Shown here: piece by piece, positions 17,416 through 26,689 of the stretch
Position numbering within the stretch: position 1 is the first letter of the stretch
Layout of the letters: every line of letters starts with the position of its first letter
NCBI GenBank assembly: GCA_016292095.1
Contig: JAEFAB010000047.1
Location: 1 to 64,000, forward strand
Length of the DNA stretch: 64,000 nucleotides
Origin: Eubacterium sp.
GTDB taxonomy: Bacteria; Bacillota; Clostridia; Lachnospirales; Lachnospiraceae
Direction of reading: 5' to 3'
Position numbers and translations under genes: made by a program
The notes under the pieces: model-generated
What the model was told of the DNA's origin: nothing
The model's input: only the letters and a program-made list of their open reading frames with translations
Databases searched by the model: none

Positions 17416-19495
17416 TTCTCACGATCTCCTTTCCTACCGTAATAATAAAGTCGTATAACTGTTCCCACATAATGATTACTACTAATACTACAATTGCAGC
17501 AATTAACATAAATACAAATGTAATAATCAAACTTAATACTGTGTGACTAAAGTCATAATCATGTACGGTTGCTAATCCTTCAAAGATTACACAAAGTGAC
17601 CAGCCTACGCCGACAACCATGATAACTGTTAAAATGAAGGACTCGTTGTATGTAAGTACATATGATAATGCGATTGTTGCTAACATAGCAAACATTGCCG
17701 GCATTACACCGTAAGCAGGAATCATATATACCTGTTTTAATGTACCGTCACCATCTGTAATAGAGGTAACGAGGAAGTTACAGATAATAAACAGAATTAA
17801 GATTGCAAAGAAACCGATTACTACAGCTCCCATATCCATATCTTCTACATCTGTATACTGATAAATAAATCCTTTTCCTGTCTGGTAAAGCATATAAACA
17901 CCAAAGAATACAACATAAATAATTGTTGCTGCAATCATGGAGCCGTTCTTACCAACACGGATATCATAATATCTTTCAATCGGATGTCTTGCACACTTAA
18001 ATGCATAACCGATTTCTCCAACAACCGGTACGTTCTTCAGGAATTCTCCCAAAGCTTTTTTCTTCTTAGGAATTACGTCATTACGATCGATAACTCCGAT
18101 TAAAATTTTCAAAATGAAGAAGATTACCAGTACTAAAAGGAATGGTCCAATATATTTCTTCAAAGCAACGTTACGTACTTCCCAGAATGCATTGGAATAT
18201 CCATCTCTGTTTCCGGCAATTTCAAAATGTTCCATAGCCGGTTCATATTCTTCATCATTGTAGTATGCTTTCGCAACACCGTTATGTGCTAAAACGGACA
18301 TCTGGTTCAATCGAAGAACTGTATTCCAGTCTTCCATGGCTGAATCATAATCACCGTTTTCATATTCTTTTAATGCCTTAAAGATTGTTTCTGCATATTC
18401 TGTTGGAACGAAGGACTGAATGTATCCCTTTTCTCCATCAGCAGTCCAGATATTTCCTTTATTATCTACAGCAATTGTTGTTAAGCTGGAGAACAAACCT
18501 GAAATATCCATTCCCTGAACGGCTTCACCCATTGAGAAAATCAATTCACCGTCTCTTGTGTAAACATTGATGTATCCGTTTACGTCTGATGTGTAGATAA
18601 TTCCATCATCATCTGCAGTAACGTCAGTCATGTTTCCTGAACATACAACGGCTTTGAACAAGTTCGCACCGTCTGTACTATGTTTCTTCAAAAGGTTTTC
18701 TGTATCACCCATACTTACAGAGTATGCTGTTCCGGAATGATCTACGTATACGTTAGAGAATGTAGATGGAAGTGTATTCAGTATTTCTGATTTTTCTTCC
18801 TGTTCTCTGGTGTAGATTAATTTCAGGAATGCCTGCTGCGGTGTTAACTTTGTAAGGTTTGCAGCGAAGTATCCTAAGAATTCTCCGGAGTTTGCTAACT
18901 GGATAATACCGTTATAGTTACCTTCTGATACGATGTAGAGGTTTTCACCACTATCAATCGCAACTTTACTTGGCTCGTAGTTTGATGAAGCGGATTCATC
19001 AAAGATTGGAGCTGTAGGTCTGTCATACTGTCTTGTGAAGAAGAAATCATATTTATCATTCTGCTTCTTAAAACGGTAAACAGTTTTTGCAGTAGAGTCT
19101 GCTACGTATAAATCACCTTTCTGTGTAAGATATACACCCTTTGGTGAATCAAATCTTGTTTCCTGTCCTGATACGGAGAAAGATTCAATTGTGTTGATAA
19201 TCTTTTCTGTATCAAGGTTGTAAATTACTACTCTCTTATGTCCGGTGTCAGCAATTACAAGAATGTTTTCACCCTTCGCATTCTGTTCAATTAACATATC
19301 TTCCGGATCACTTAATCCCAAAGAAGTAATTGTTCTGTCCGGAAGGTAAGCATCCTGTGTTCTTACATATTCACCTTCATCATCTAATGTGTAAGAGTAG
19401 CTTGTTGCCTGTGATGCTGCAACAGCAACAACAGATAACATTGTAAATATTAGTGCCAGAAGCAGCACTAATGATTTTTTCAATACTTTTTTCAT
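17393..19495 (-). CDS. Beta-propeller/TPR protein with C-terminal Yip1-type membrane domain
   Basis: The 700-residue protein has a signal peptide (residues 1-28) and an NHL-like propeller (about 50-370), with repeats such as ENILVIADTG, GDLYVADST and GNIWTADGE. A TPR-like helical pair follows (about 375-430, DYDSAMEDWNTVLRLNQ). Then come six or so membrane helices (about 440-690) resembling Yip1 domains. Known examples sit in the same operon type as DUF5696 and paired permeases. The propeller should be outside the cell, the usual geometry for sensing or docking glycans. Function is unknown. The ATG has AAGGAGG upstream. The gap to the upstream permease gene is 11 bp. Confidence 0.78.
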   Translation of the reverse strand: MKKVLKKSLVLLLALIFTMLSVVAVAASQATSYSYTLDDEGEYVRTQDAYLPDRTITSLGLSDPEDMLIEQNAKGENILVIADTGHKRVVIYNLDTEKIINTIESFSVSGQETRFDSPKGVYLTQKGDLYVADSTAKTVYRFKKQNDKYDFFFTRQYDRPTAPIFDESASSNYEPSKVAIDSGENLYIVSEGNYNGIIQLANSGEFLGYFAANLTKLTPQQAFLKLIYTREQEEKSEILNTLPSTFSNVYVDHSGTAYSVSMGDTENLLKKHSTDGANLFKAVVCSGNMTDVTADDDGIIYTSDVNGYINVYTRDGELIFSMGEAVQGMDISGLFSSLTTIAVDNKGNIWTADGEKGYIQSFVPTEYAETIFKALKEYENGDYDSAMEDWNTVLRLNQMSVLAHNGVAKAYYNDEEYEPAMEHFEIAGNRDGYSNAFWEVRNVALKKYIGPFLLVLVIFFILKILIGVIDRNDVIPKKKKALGEFLKNVPVVGEIGYAFKCARHPIERYYDIRVGKNGSMIAATIIYVVFFGVYMLYQTGKGFIYQYTDVEDMDMGAVVIGFFAILILFIICNFLVTSITDGDGTLKQVYMIPAYGVMPAMFAMLATIALSYVLTYNESFILTVIMVVGVGWSLCVIFEGLATVHDYDFSHTVLSLIITFVFMLIAAIVVLVVIIMWEQLYDFIITVGKEIVRNVTGSES

Positions 19496-19506
19496 CGACT
19501 GCCTCC

Positions 19507-20376
19507 TTACTTAATACCTGAATGACTCATTGTGTTCATTACCTTAGACTGCATTGCAATAAAGATAACGAGGTTTGGAATAAACATTACCAACTGTGCG
19601 GCTGCCATCATACCTGCAGCTGCCACTGCGTTGTTTGTTCCCACTGAGTTTACGTAATATGTCAATGTTCTTAATGATTCACTAGTAATATAGTTGTTTG
19701 AACTTTCTACGTTCTGCCATACCTGCTGGAATGTTAATACGACTGAAGTCGCAAGAGCAGGTTTTGCCAATGGAACAATAATCTTTCTTAAGATAATTGC
19801 ATCCCCGGCACCGTCCACTACGGCTGCTTCAATCAAAGCATCCGGAATACCATCAACGAACTGTTTTACTAAGAATAAAACAACCGGTGTGGCAATTAAT
19901 GGAAGGATATGTGCAAACCATGTATTGTAAGCACCGATATTTACAATAATTAAATATCTTGGAATTGCAACGGCTGTAGCGATGAACATCAAAGCCGTCT
20001 GGTTAATTTCCCATAAAGCACCTTTGATTCTGAATTTCTTCTTAGAGAATACATAAGCTGCCATGATAGAAATAATGATATTTAATATAACGGTTAATAC
20101 TGTTACGATTAATGAGTTCAAGAAATATCTTGACATCGGGATTCCCGTGGAACCCGCTAAGTTTAATAAGTTTCTAAAGTTATCCAAGGTTGGGTTATAA
20201 ACGAATATTGATGGAGGGAATTTAAATAATTCTCCCAACGGTTTAAACGCATTACTGAAGAGGAATATAACCGGAATCAACATCATAATTGACAATGGTA
20301 ATGCAATTACATGAAACTTGATCTGTCCCTTGGAAAATCTACTTGGATTAATTCTGTTTCCTTGAAAATTTGCCAC
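19507..20376 (-). CDS. Carbohydrate ABC transporter permease, MalG type (first pair)
   Basis: The 289-residue protein has six membrane segments and a canonical EAA loop, EAAVVDGAGDAIILRKIIVP. It starts with GTG behind AAAGGAGG, 16 bp after the MalF-type partner. Unlike the second pair it keeps the standard Gly and Pro of the loop that contacts the ATPase. It should pair with the product of 20393-21337 and work with the giant binding protein encoded just upstream of that gene. Confidence 0.9.
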   Translation of the reverse strand: MANFQGNRINPSRFSKGQIKFHVIALPLSIMMLIPVIFLFSNAFKPLGELFKFPPSIFVYNPTLDNFRNLLNLAGSTGIPMSRYFLNSLIVTVLTVILNIIISIMAAYVFSKKKFRIKGALWEINQTALMFIATAVAIPRYLIIVNIGAYNTWFAHILPLIATPVVLFLVKQFVDGIPDALIEAAVVDGAGDAIILRKIIVPLAKPALATSVVLTFQQVWQNVESSNNYITSESLRTLTYYVNSVGTNNAVAAAGMMAAAQLVMFIPNLVIFIAMQSKVMNTMSHSGIK

Positions 20377-20392
20377 TTTTATATCCTCCTTT

Positions 20393-21337
20393 CTAATATT
20401 CGTCTTTTTCTGTAAACAACTTATTGGCTACTTTACTACAAATCCACACTAAGATCAGTAAGGATACTGATACTGCTGATGCATAACCCATTTCGTATCG
20501 AACGAAAGCGTAGTCATCAATGTGGTTCGCAATCAACTGTCCGGAATAATCCGGTGTTGGGTTTGCACCTGCGAGGGCAACACCGAGCCAACCCATGTTA
20601 AATGCGTTTACGATAGACATAACCGCACCGAATAACATCTGTGGTTTCATAGAAGGCACAGTAATGTAAATAATTTCCTGCGCTCTGTTTTTAATACCAT
20701 CAACGTATGCAGCTTCATACAATTCCTGGTCGATATTCATAATACCGGAAAGCATTGATAAGAAGCCGATACCCATGGATGACCATAAGGATACGAAAAT
20801 CATAATCTGCATAAAGTAATCGGATGAAATCAACCACTGAATCGGCTGACTAATCAGTCCCAACTTCTGCAGGTATGCGTTTGCAAGACCTGTCTGGTCA
20901 CCTGAGAAGATAATCTTCCATACATACTGGATAAATAACTGTCCGGACATGGATGGAATGTACATACATAATGCGTAGATGGTTCTGGCACGAGGAGTAA
21001 CCTGCGCCAAAATCCATGCCATCAAGAAGGATAAAATATATCCTCCGATACCTACTACAATCGCGTAAAGAATCGTATTCGGTAATACATACTTCATGAA
21101 TACTTCGTCACCTGTGAGCAATGTAATGTAGTTATTCATTCCCGCAAATGTCGGAGTGTTAATAACGTCAAAATATGTAAATGATAATCCCATACCTATG
21201 ATGATAGGTAAGAAAATAAATGTAAAGAACAATAATCCGTAAGGTAAAAATAATACGAATACGTGGAAGCCATTTCTGTCAGTGAATTTTTTCTTTCCAA
21301 CCTGTTCCGCAACTTCTATATTTTTACTCGCTGCCAT
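20393..21337 (-). CDS. Carbohydrate ABC transporter permease, MalF type (first pair)
   Basis: The 314-residue protein has six membrane segments after a short charged N-terminus. Its EAA loop reads EAAYVDGIKNRAQEIIYITV. I place the start at the ATG at 21337 (protein begins MAASKN) because GGAGGTG lies 7 nt upstream; a longer frame to 21367 lacks such a site. The gene then overlaps the end of the giant binding-protein gene by 14 bp, which suggests translational coupling. Confidence 0.9.
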   Translation of the reverse strand: MAASKNIEVAEQVGKKKFTDRNGFHVFVLFLPYGLLFFTFIFLPIIIGMGLSFTYFDVINTPTFAGMNNYITLLTGDEVFMKYVLPNTILYAIVVGIGGYILSFLMAWILAQVTPRARTIYALCMYIPSMSGQLFIQYVWKIIFSGDQTGLANAYLQKLGLISQPIQWLISSDYFMQIMIFVSLWSSMGIGFLSMLSGIMNIDQELYEAAYVDGIKNRAQEIIYITVPSMKPQMLFGAVMSIVNAFNMGWLGVALAGANPTPDYSGQLIANHIDDYAFVRYEMGYASAVSVSLLILVWICSKVANKLFTEKDEY

Positions 21338-24300
21338 CGTCTTCCACCTCCGTTTCTGAATAGTCATTTACAGGCATCTGATCTTCTTCCGGAGTTGCCT
21401 TTGCCATCTGTTCTTCAATCCATGCTTTTGCATCGCTGTGAAGAACAAAGTTCTTACCTTTAGCCATATCTCCGTTTTCATCATAGAATCCAAATTCCTG
21501 CATCTTACGTACAATTTCCTTATTTACATCAGACTTGGCTTCGTCGACAGCAACCTGTGCTGAAGTACCGTCGAATACCATAGATGTCCAGATGTTTGAA
21601 ATTGTTCTTTCCAATAAGTACTGTCCTGGAGTTCTAGGAACGTCAGTTACAGAATCAATCTGACTCATGATTGTTCTCTTATCTTTTTCATCCATTGGGT
21701 TGTTTTCTAACGCAGCCTTGTTTGCTGACAACCAGAAGAATGTCTTACCATAAGTAGAACGAAGTGTCTGTGTATATTCTGTCTGAGCATCTTTACCAGT
21801 CCACCATTTCAGGAATTCCCAAGCTTCTTCCTTCATTTCGGAAGTCTTGAAAATTACACCACCTGTACCGTTGGCTACGAAACTTGCGTTTCTTTCGCCA
21901 TTAGCATTTTCTGTATATAAGTACGGCATTAATTCCCAGTTACCATTTAATTCCTGAGCGCCGTTCTTAATCAATGTGTAATCTTCCATACCAACAATAC
22001 CGATTGGTGCTGTTGCGTAACGGAATGAGTTAAAGAATGAGTTGATAGATTTTTCCAAAGAGTACTTTGTGAATAAATCACCTAACAACTGTAATCCTCT
22101 TACAGCATCCTTAGAGTCAATACCTGTTGTAACACGTCCTGTTGTAGGATCCTGTTCATACAAGTGACCACCGTTCTGTAAGATCATTGGTGCAGTCTGG
22201 AAGAACCACTTATAACCTGTAGCACCCTGTGCAATGTTGTGATAGAAGTTCTTACCATATCTCTGAAGAGTAGGAAGAATTTCAATTAATTCATTCCAGT
22301 TTGTAGGGCATTCAACACCTAACTGATCAAAGATATCTGTTCTATAGATAACTGCGTTAAAGTCTGTTGTTTCAGGGATTGCGTAAATTCCATCATTGTA
22401 TACATATGATACAAATGAACCAGATGGGAATCTGTTTGCAACTGACCAGAAATCATCAAACTGTGAAATGTCATATAAAGCACCACGGCTTGATAAGTCG
22501 AATGGTACATAAGACATTAATCCTAAAGCAATATCCGGTGTTTCATCCGCTGCAATCGCTAATGTAATCTTGTTAACATCAGGCATGGTTGCAACTTTAA
22601 CCTTGATATTCTTTCCTGTCTTTTCTTTATAATAGTTTACGAATTCTGTATCTGCCATCTTCTGAAGTAAGTCTACGTGAGTAATCGCTCTGTTTACCCA
22701 AACAGTGATTGTTTCACCGTCATCAGGAATTTCAGCAGAATACTTATCGGATGTAAATGTGCTGGCAAGAGACGCAATTCCTGTCCATAATGAGCTGTAC
22801 CATGCAGAGTTTGGACGTTCTAAAATGTCTTCGTCACCACATACATAAATTCTGTCTAATGTGAATTTGTTTGCTGTAACATCTGTAGTAAATTTACTCA
22901 ATGATACGAGCACTGAGTTGTCCGGACCTGTTAAGTCTGTCTTATGTAACGCAATGTCATCCGGATACTTGCTGATGTTTTCGATAAACTGAGAAGCTTC
23001 ATCTAAGTATGCAAGAATTGCTCCCTTGTTTCCGTTTTCAGAATACTGCTGAAGAAGGAATCTGATATGCTGAATAATAATCTTATAAGCCTTCAGATAA
23101 TTGTCAGTATCCTTGATATAGTTTGTCATTTTCCAGTTTCTGTTTTCGTCTACGTTACTACCTGTAATCTTTGTGATTTCCAATTCGAAATCAGTAACGT
23201 GCTTCTGGAGTAATGTAGCATAACGATATGCTTCCATAACAGGTTCATTTTCCTGCTTGATTGTAATTGTGTGTTCTCCTGAATCCAGGAAGAATTCAAA
23301 TGCGTTTCCATCTTTATCAGAAAGAATTTCATTTGCGTAACCTGATGTTACCGGTGCAAATGAATAGTTATATAATTCCGCAAATGGAACTTCTCCATCA
23401 AGATAGATTGTTTCAAATGTTTCGAATTCTTTCTTTTCATTTGCATAATGGAATGCAAGATAGTACTTACCAGGTTTCTTAACGTCGAATTTATATGTAA
23501 CATCGATACCTGCATTCTGCCATTCCAATGTATTTATCTTCTTGTTATCTATGTCGTATTTTGTAAGTGAAGTTTTTGCTGATGAACCGTAAATTGCATC
23601 GATAGAGTTTTTCTTAGAATAAGAAACAGCATCAATCTGGATTGCGTCTTCTGCATCCTTGATGAGATCTGCATTCTGATGACTCTTAGAATATTCTTCG
23701 TATGTAATACAGTTTTCAATTGTTTCCGGTGCTTTCGCAGTCAGATTTCCTAATGCAAGTCCACTGGAAGAAACATTTTTAATGATAATTTCATTCTTTC
23801 CTTCTTCCAAATAGAACTGGAGAGGAGTAGATGAAACATATGTATTGTTGTACAATGGAACGTCTTTGAACCATTCAACAATCTTATTCTGTGGTAAAGC
23901 GATTTCATCACCATAACTATCTGTGTCAAAAGCTTTTTCTGTATCGCTTCCAACATAGTCTGCATAATCTTCTACATCTGTCCACTGCAATGGTAATGCA
24001 ATTGTCTTCATTTCTGAATATGGCTGCTCTTTATTAATTTTTGCAGAAACAGTAAAATCGGATAACGAATTTCCTGTAGACATGTAATCAATTGAAAGTG
24101 TATACATTCCAGCCTTTGCTACATTTACATAGTAATATGCGCTCTGGTTGTAATCCAACACTGTCATCGGAGAATCGTATCCGTCCATAGCTGCGACAAT
24201 ATCATCGCGTGTATCTTCTTTATCAATCTGTTCTTTGTTTTCAGTTAAATACTGTGCTGCATCTATGCCATCTTCCAGCTCGCATACATACTCACCTTCA

Positions 24301-24524
24301 CCTAAATCGGTGTGTTCTTTTATGTAGTTCGTATAGTATGATTCCGGCTGTTCATCTTCTTCAAGGTAAGCATTTGAAAGCAGGTCATAAGCCCACTGTA
24401 CATCTGATGCACTGGCATCTTCTATGTACTCAGCTTCTGTCTTGAATACGAATTGAAAAAGGCAAACGACGACAGCGGCAATACATGCTATGGCTATTAA
24501 AGTAGTAATGATTTTTTTCTTCAT
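21324..24524 (-). CDS. Giant extracellular solute-binding protein (1066 aa) with N-terminal beta-sandwich domains
   Basis: One N-terminal membrane anchor (about 5-27, no lipobox) precedes two beta-sandwich, carbohydrate-binding-like modules. Look-alike strands are YYYVNVAKAGMYTLSIDYMS (about 130-150) and YKFDVKKPGKYYLAFHYAN (about 345-365). The C-terminal half (about 605-1010) is a family 1 solute-binding fold, with AIAADETPDIALG, GTGGVIF and EEAWEFLKWWTG. Typical sugar-binding proteins are 400-560 residues, so this is double length. It may grab larger glucan chains and hand them to the first permease pair (inference). It is the second binding protein in the locus. The 128-bp gap to the first holds a hairpin. 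Confidence 0.85.
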   Translation of the reverse strand: MKKKIITTLIAIACIAAVVVCLFQFVFKTEAEYIEDASASDVQWAYDLLSNAYLEEDEQPESYYTNYIKEHTDLGEGEYVCELEDGIDAAQYLTENKEQIDKEDTRDDIVAAMDGYDSPMTVLDYNQSAYYYVNVAKAGMYTLSIDYMSTGNSLSDFTVSAKINKEQPYSEMKTIALPLQWTDVEDYADYVGSDTEKAFDTDSYGDEIALPQNKIVEWFKDVPLYNNTYVSSTPLQFYLEEGKNEIIIKNVSSSGLALGNLTAKAPETIENCITYEEYSKSHQNADLIKDAEDAIQIDAVSYSKKNSIDAIYGSSAKTSLTKYDIDNKKINTLEWQNAGIDVTYKFDVKKPGKYYLAFHYANEKKEFETFETIYLDGEVPFAELYNYSFAPVTSGYANEILSDKDGNAFEFFLDSGEHTITIKQENEPVMEAYRYATLLQKHVTDFELEITKITGSNVDENRNWKMTNYIKDTDNYLKAYKIIIQHIRFLLQQYSENGNKGAILAYLDEASQFIENISKYPDDIALHKTDLTGPDNSVLVSLSKFTTDVTANKFTLDRIYVCGDEDILERPNSAWYSSLWTGIASLASTFTSDKYSAEIPDDGETITVWVNRAITHVDLLQKMADTEFVNYYKEKTGKNIKVKVATMPDVNKITLAIAADETPDIALGLMSYVPFDLSSRGALYDISQFDDFWSVANRFPSGSFVSYVYNDGIYAIPETTDFNAVIYRTDIFDQLGVECPTNWNELIEILPTLQRYGKNFYHNIAQGATGYKWFFQTAPMILQNGGHLYEQDPTTGRVTTGIDSKDAVRGLQLLGDLFTKYSLEKSINSFFNSFRYATAPIGIVGMEDYTLIKNGAQELNGNWELMPYLYTENANGERNASFVANGTGGVIFKTSEMKEEAWEFLKWWTGKDAQTEYTQTLRSTYGKTFFWLSANKAALENNPMDEKDKRTIMSQIDSVTDVPRTPGQYLLERTISNIWTSMVFDGTSAQVAVDEAKSDVNKEIVRKMQEFGFYDENGDMAKGKNFVLHSDAKAWIEEQMAKATPEEDQMPVNDYSETEVEDDGSE

Positions 24525-24602
24525 TGCCGTCCTCTTTCCTTGTAATCTTTCTAATAATTAATCACGTTTTTTCGTCGTGTGTTACATATATTATTTTGGC
24601 AC

Positions 24603-24635
24603 AAAAGCGGAACTACTTTAGGCAGTTCCGCAAAA
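24603..24635 (-). terminator. Attenuating terminator between the two binding-protein genes
   Basis: GCGGAACT (24607-24614) pairs with AGTTCCGC (24624-24631), with TTTT following on the minus strand. The stem is short and the T-run modest, so it probably lets some transcripts through, giving more of the first binding protein than of the downstream permeases. Confidence 0.65.
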
Positions 24636-24652
24636 TTGTGCATTAACAATTC

Positions 24653-26335
24653 TTATTTTTCAAAATCTGAATCTGTGAATCCGTAGTTGTCTTTCAACGC
24701 ACTCTTTAACTGATCCTGAGCTTCTGTAAGACGATCGTTGATCTTTGTATTCCAGTCAGCAAGTTTAGACTTAACATTATCAACCCAGTTCTTATCTGTC
24801 ATCCAAGATCCGGCAACTTCTTCATCCCACTTGTTTTCCCATTCAAACATACAACGTGTTGTTTCACCGTTCTTTGTAATAGAAAGAGCTTTTGCCTTGT
24901 CTGTGAAATCCCAATACTTTTCAGCTTTCCAGATTTCAAGTACTTTCTGCCAACCTTCTTTTGTTTCATAAACCTTATGAGCTTCAACGTTGTTCCAGAT
25001 TTCCATCTGTTCGTCAAATGCTGCACCAGTTACTACAGGGAATGAATCGCCTGTTGTTGTTTCTTTAATCTGTGTACCATCTGAGTACTGCTGATCAAAG
25101 ATTGCTTTCTTAGCTTCTGTACTAGCTGTCCAATATGTAGCGAATGCGTAAGCAACGTCACGCTTTGTCTTTTCTTCATCGCTCCATTCTTTATTATTAT
25201 CGTCAGCTGCGTAGTTGTGGATACAGATTGGATCCATTACGACTCTGATTGTGTTATCACAGAAGTCTGTAGCAGGGTATGGGTAAATATCCCAGTCACT
25301 TGCATTTACATATGTATCAGACTGTGAAGCAGATTCATCTGCTGCAGCTGTGATATACCAAGGATCTTCAAAGTTTGTTAAAGTTCTGTTCTTTGTGAAG
25401 AAGTACCAAGAATAATCAGTACATTCTTTCATGATTTCAAGAGATACATTTCCGGCACCGTTATCTGTATCAACAGTTGACTGTGACCATTCGTTCATGT
25501 ATGAAAGTAAGCTCTTTACTTCGTCATTATTTAAATCAACAGAGTTTTCTTCTTTGATCTGTTTGTTAATTGTTGTTGTTCCGATATCTACGATACTTGC
25601 TGCAGTACCTTTGCTTCCCCAATAGCTTGAGTGGTCAGTATTTGCAACAAATTCTGTATAGTCATCGATATCCCAATCCGGTTCAGGAATTGAAATATTC
25701 TTACTAGATGCTAATGACTTGTTAATCCAGATACCGGCTGGAATTGTGTATGATGGAAGTCCACCCTGGAATCCGTAGTAGTTCAAGTCGCTCATAAGGT
25801 TTGCATTGTATGCCTTATAAGTTTCATCATTTGCGTAATCTGAAAGGTCAGCTACAAGACCCTTCTTAATATCGTTTGGTACGTCAGTTGATCCCCAAAC
25901 GTCAGGATACTTTCCGTATGTAGCCTTAAAGTTTTCCATTTCCTGTTCCCAAGATGGAGTACCTACCTGATCAGGATCACCTTCTTTTGACCAAAGGTTA
26001 ATCTTGATATTTGGATAAGTTTCGTTAAACTTATGTGCTACTGCATATACCTGAGCTACGTTACTAGCTGTAATATCTTCAGGCTTTAATTCCTGATGTC
26101 CCATATCTTCATAGTATTTTCCATCACCGGACCAAACCATGATAGAAACTTCACCTTTAACGTTTTTATCTTTTAAATTTGTAGCTCCTAATTTAGTTTT
26201 TGTTTCACTTAACTTTGAGCTCTTGCCATTCCCCTGTGAACCTCCATTAGATCCACCACATCCTGTCATCACCATAGACGCACCAAAAACTGCGGCCATA
26301 GAAAAAGCTAATGCTTTGCGACTAAATTTTTTCAT
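24653..26335 (-). CDS. Extracellular sugar-binding lipoprotein of the glucan ABC transporter
   Basis: The 560-residue family 1 solute-binding protein has a lipoprotein signal ending MVMTGC (Cys26), then a Gly/Ser linker. The body holds typical segments such as KFNETYPNIKINLW, KYPDVWGSTDVPNDI and the C-terminal helices. It should bind beta-1,3-gluco-oligosaccharides outside the membrane and deliver them to the permeases. As first gene of the transporter operon behind a good promoter it is likely the most abundant product. Its C-terminal 40 residues match a decayed fragment at 40240-40362 (25 of 40 identical by hand alignment), so a paralogue once existed in this genome. Confidence 0.92.
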   Translation of the reverse strand: MKKFSRKALAFSMAAVFGASMVMTGCGGSNGGSQGNGKSSKLSETKTKLGATNLKDKNVKGEVSIMVWSGDGKYYEDMGHQELKPEDITASNVAQVYAVAHKFNETYPNIKINLWSKEGDPDQVGTPSWEQEMENFKATYGKYPDVWGSTDVPNDIKKGLVADLSDYANDETYKAYNANLMSDLNYYGFQGGLPSYTIPAGIWINKSLASSKNISIPEPDWDIDDYTEFVANTDHSSYWGSKGTAASIVDIGTTTINKQIKEENSVDLNNDEVKSLLSYMNEWSQSTVDTDNGAGNVSLEIMKECTDYSWYFFTKNRTLTNFEDPWYITAAADESASQSDTYVNASDWDIYPYPATDFCDNTIRVVMDPICIHNYAADDNNKEWSDEEKTKRDVAYAFATYWTASTEAKKAIFDQQYSDGTQIKETTTGDSFPVVTGAAFDEQMEIWNNVEAHKVYETKEGWQKVLEIWKAEKYWDFTDKAKALSITKNGETTRCMFEWENKWDEEVAGSWMTDKNWVDNVKSKLADWNTKINDRLTEAQDQLKSALKDNYGFTDSDFEK

Positions 26336-26405
26336 TTTAATATCCTCCTCCTTATCGAAAAAATTTCACTTACATTAGAATCCACATAGTGATATTCTTG
26401 AAAAC

Positions 26406-26434
26406 ATTTTATCACAGAGATATGTACAAATCAA
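26406..26434 (-). promoter_or_regulatory. Promoter of the glucan transporter operon
   Basis: The minus strand reads TTGATT (26429-26434), a 17-bp spacer and TAAAAT (26406-26411). The leader is about 65 nt and contains AAGGAGGAGG before the ATG at 26335. Confidence 0.65.
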
Positions 26435-26440
26435 CAACAA

Positions 26441-26450
26441 AAAACGTTTT
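26441..26450. promoter_or_regulatory. Candidate LacI-family operator
   Basis: AAAACGTTTT is an exact palindrome centred on CpG, the usual centre of LacI/GalR-family sites. It lies 6 bp upstream of the -35 box of the transporter promoter. A related AACGTT occurs near 26542-26547. Assignment to the locus regulator is inference. Confidence 0.4.
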
Positions 26451-26641
26451 AAGCTTCATTTCTCTTGTGGATTTTTTACTATAACTTTAAAATGTTTTTA
26501 TGAATTTATAACTAATTTCCACGATTTTCTGTTTTTTTTATAACGTTTTTTTTTGCATTTACCACATCTAGAATAAAACTATTTTTATACAACTAAATCT
26601 TGTATCCTTCTTTCAGTTCCTTTTTTCCCTCTTTTTTGCAC

Positions 26642-26672
26642 AAAAAAGCGGTCAGTTTAAAACTGACCGCCT
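26642..26672 (-). terminator. Terminator after the anchored carbohydrate-binding protein gene
   Basis: GCGGTCAGTTT (26648-26658) pairs with AAACTGACCGC (26660-26670), followed by six T on the minus strand. A strong classical terminator, so the upstream gene is a separate transcript from the transporter operon. Confidence 0.88.
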
Positions 26673-26689
26673 GAATTTTTATTTTTTTC

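Larger units (their letters stand above)
26336..26689. other. 354-bp regulatory gap upstream of the transporter operon
   Basis: No ORF of note lies here. It holds the transporter promoter (26406-26434), a 10-bp palindrome upstream of it, A/T tracts with a second AACGTT site near 26542, and the terminator of the next gene at 26642-26672. Most of the remaining sequence is T-rich on the plus strand. Confidence 0.7.

Noticed and set aside
12505-21337. Missing ABC ATPase as a sign of a broken locus
   Set aside because: Firmicutes sugar importers commonly share one ATPase encoded elsewhere, so absence here is normal.
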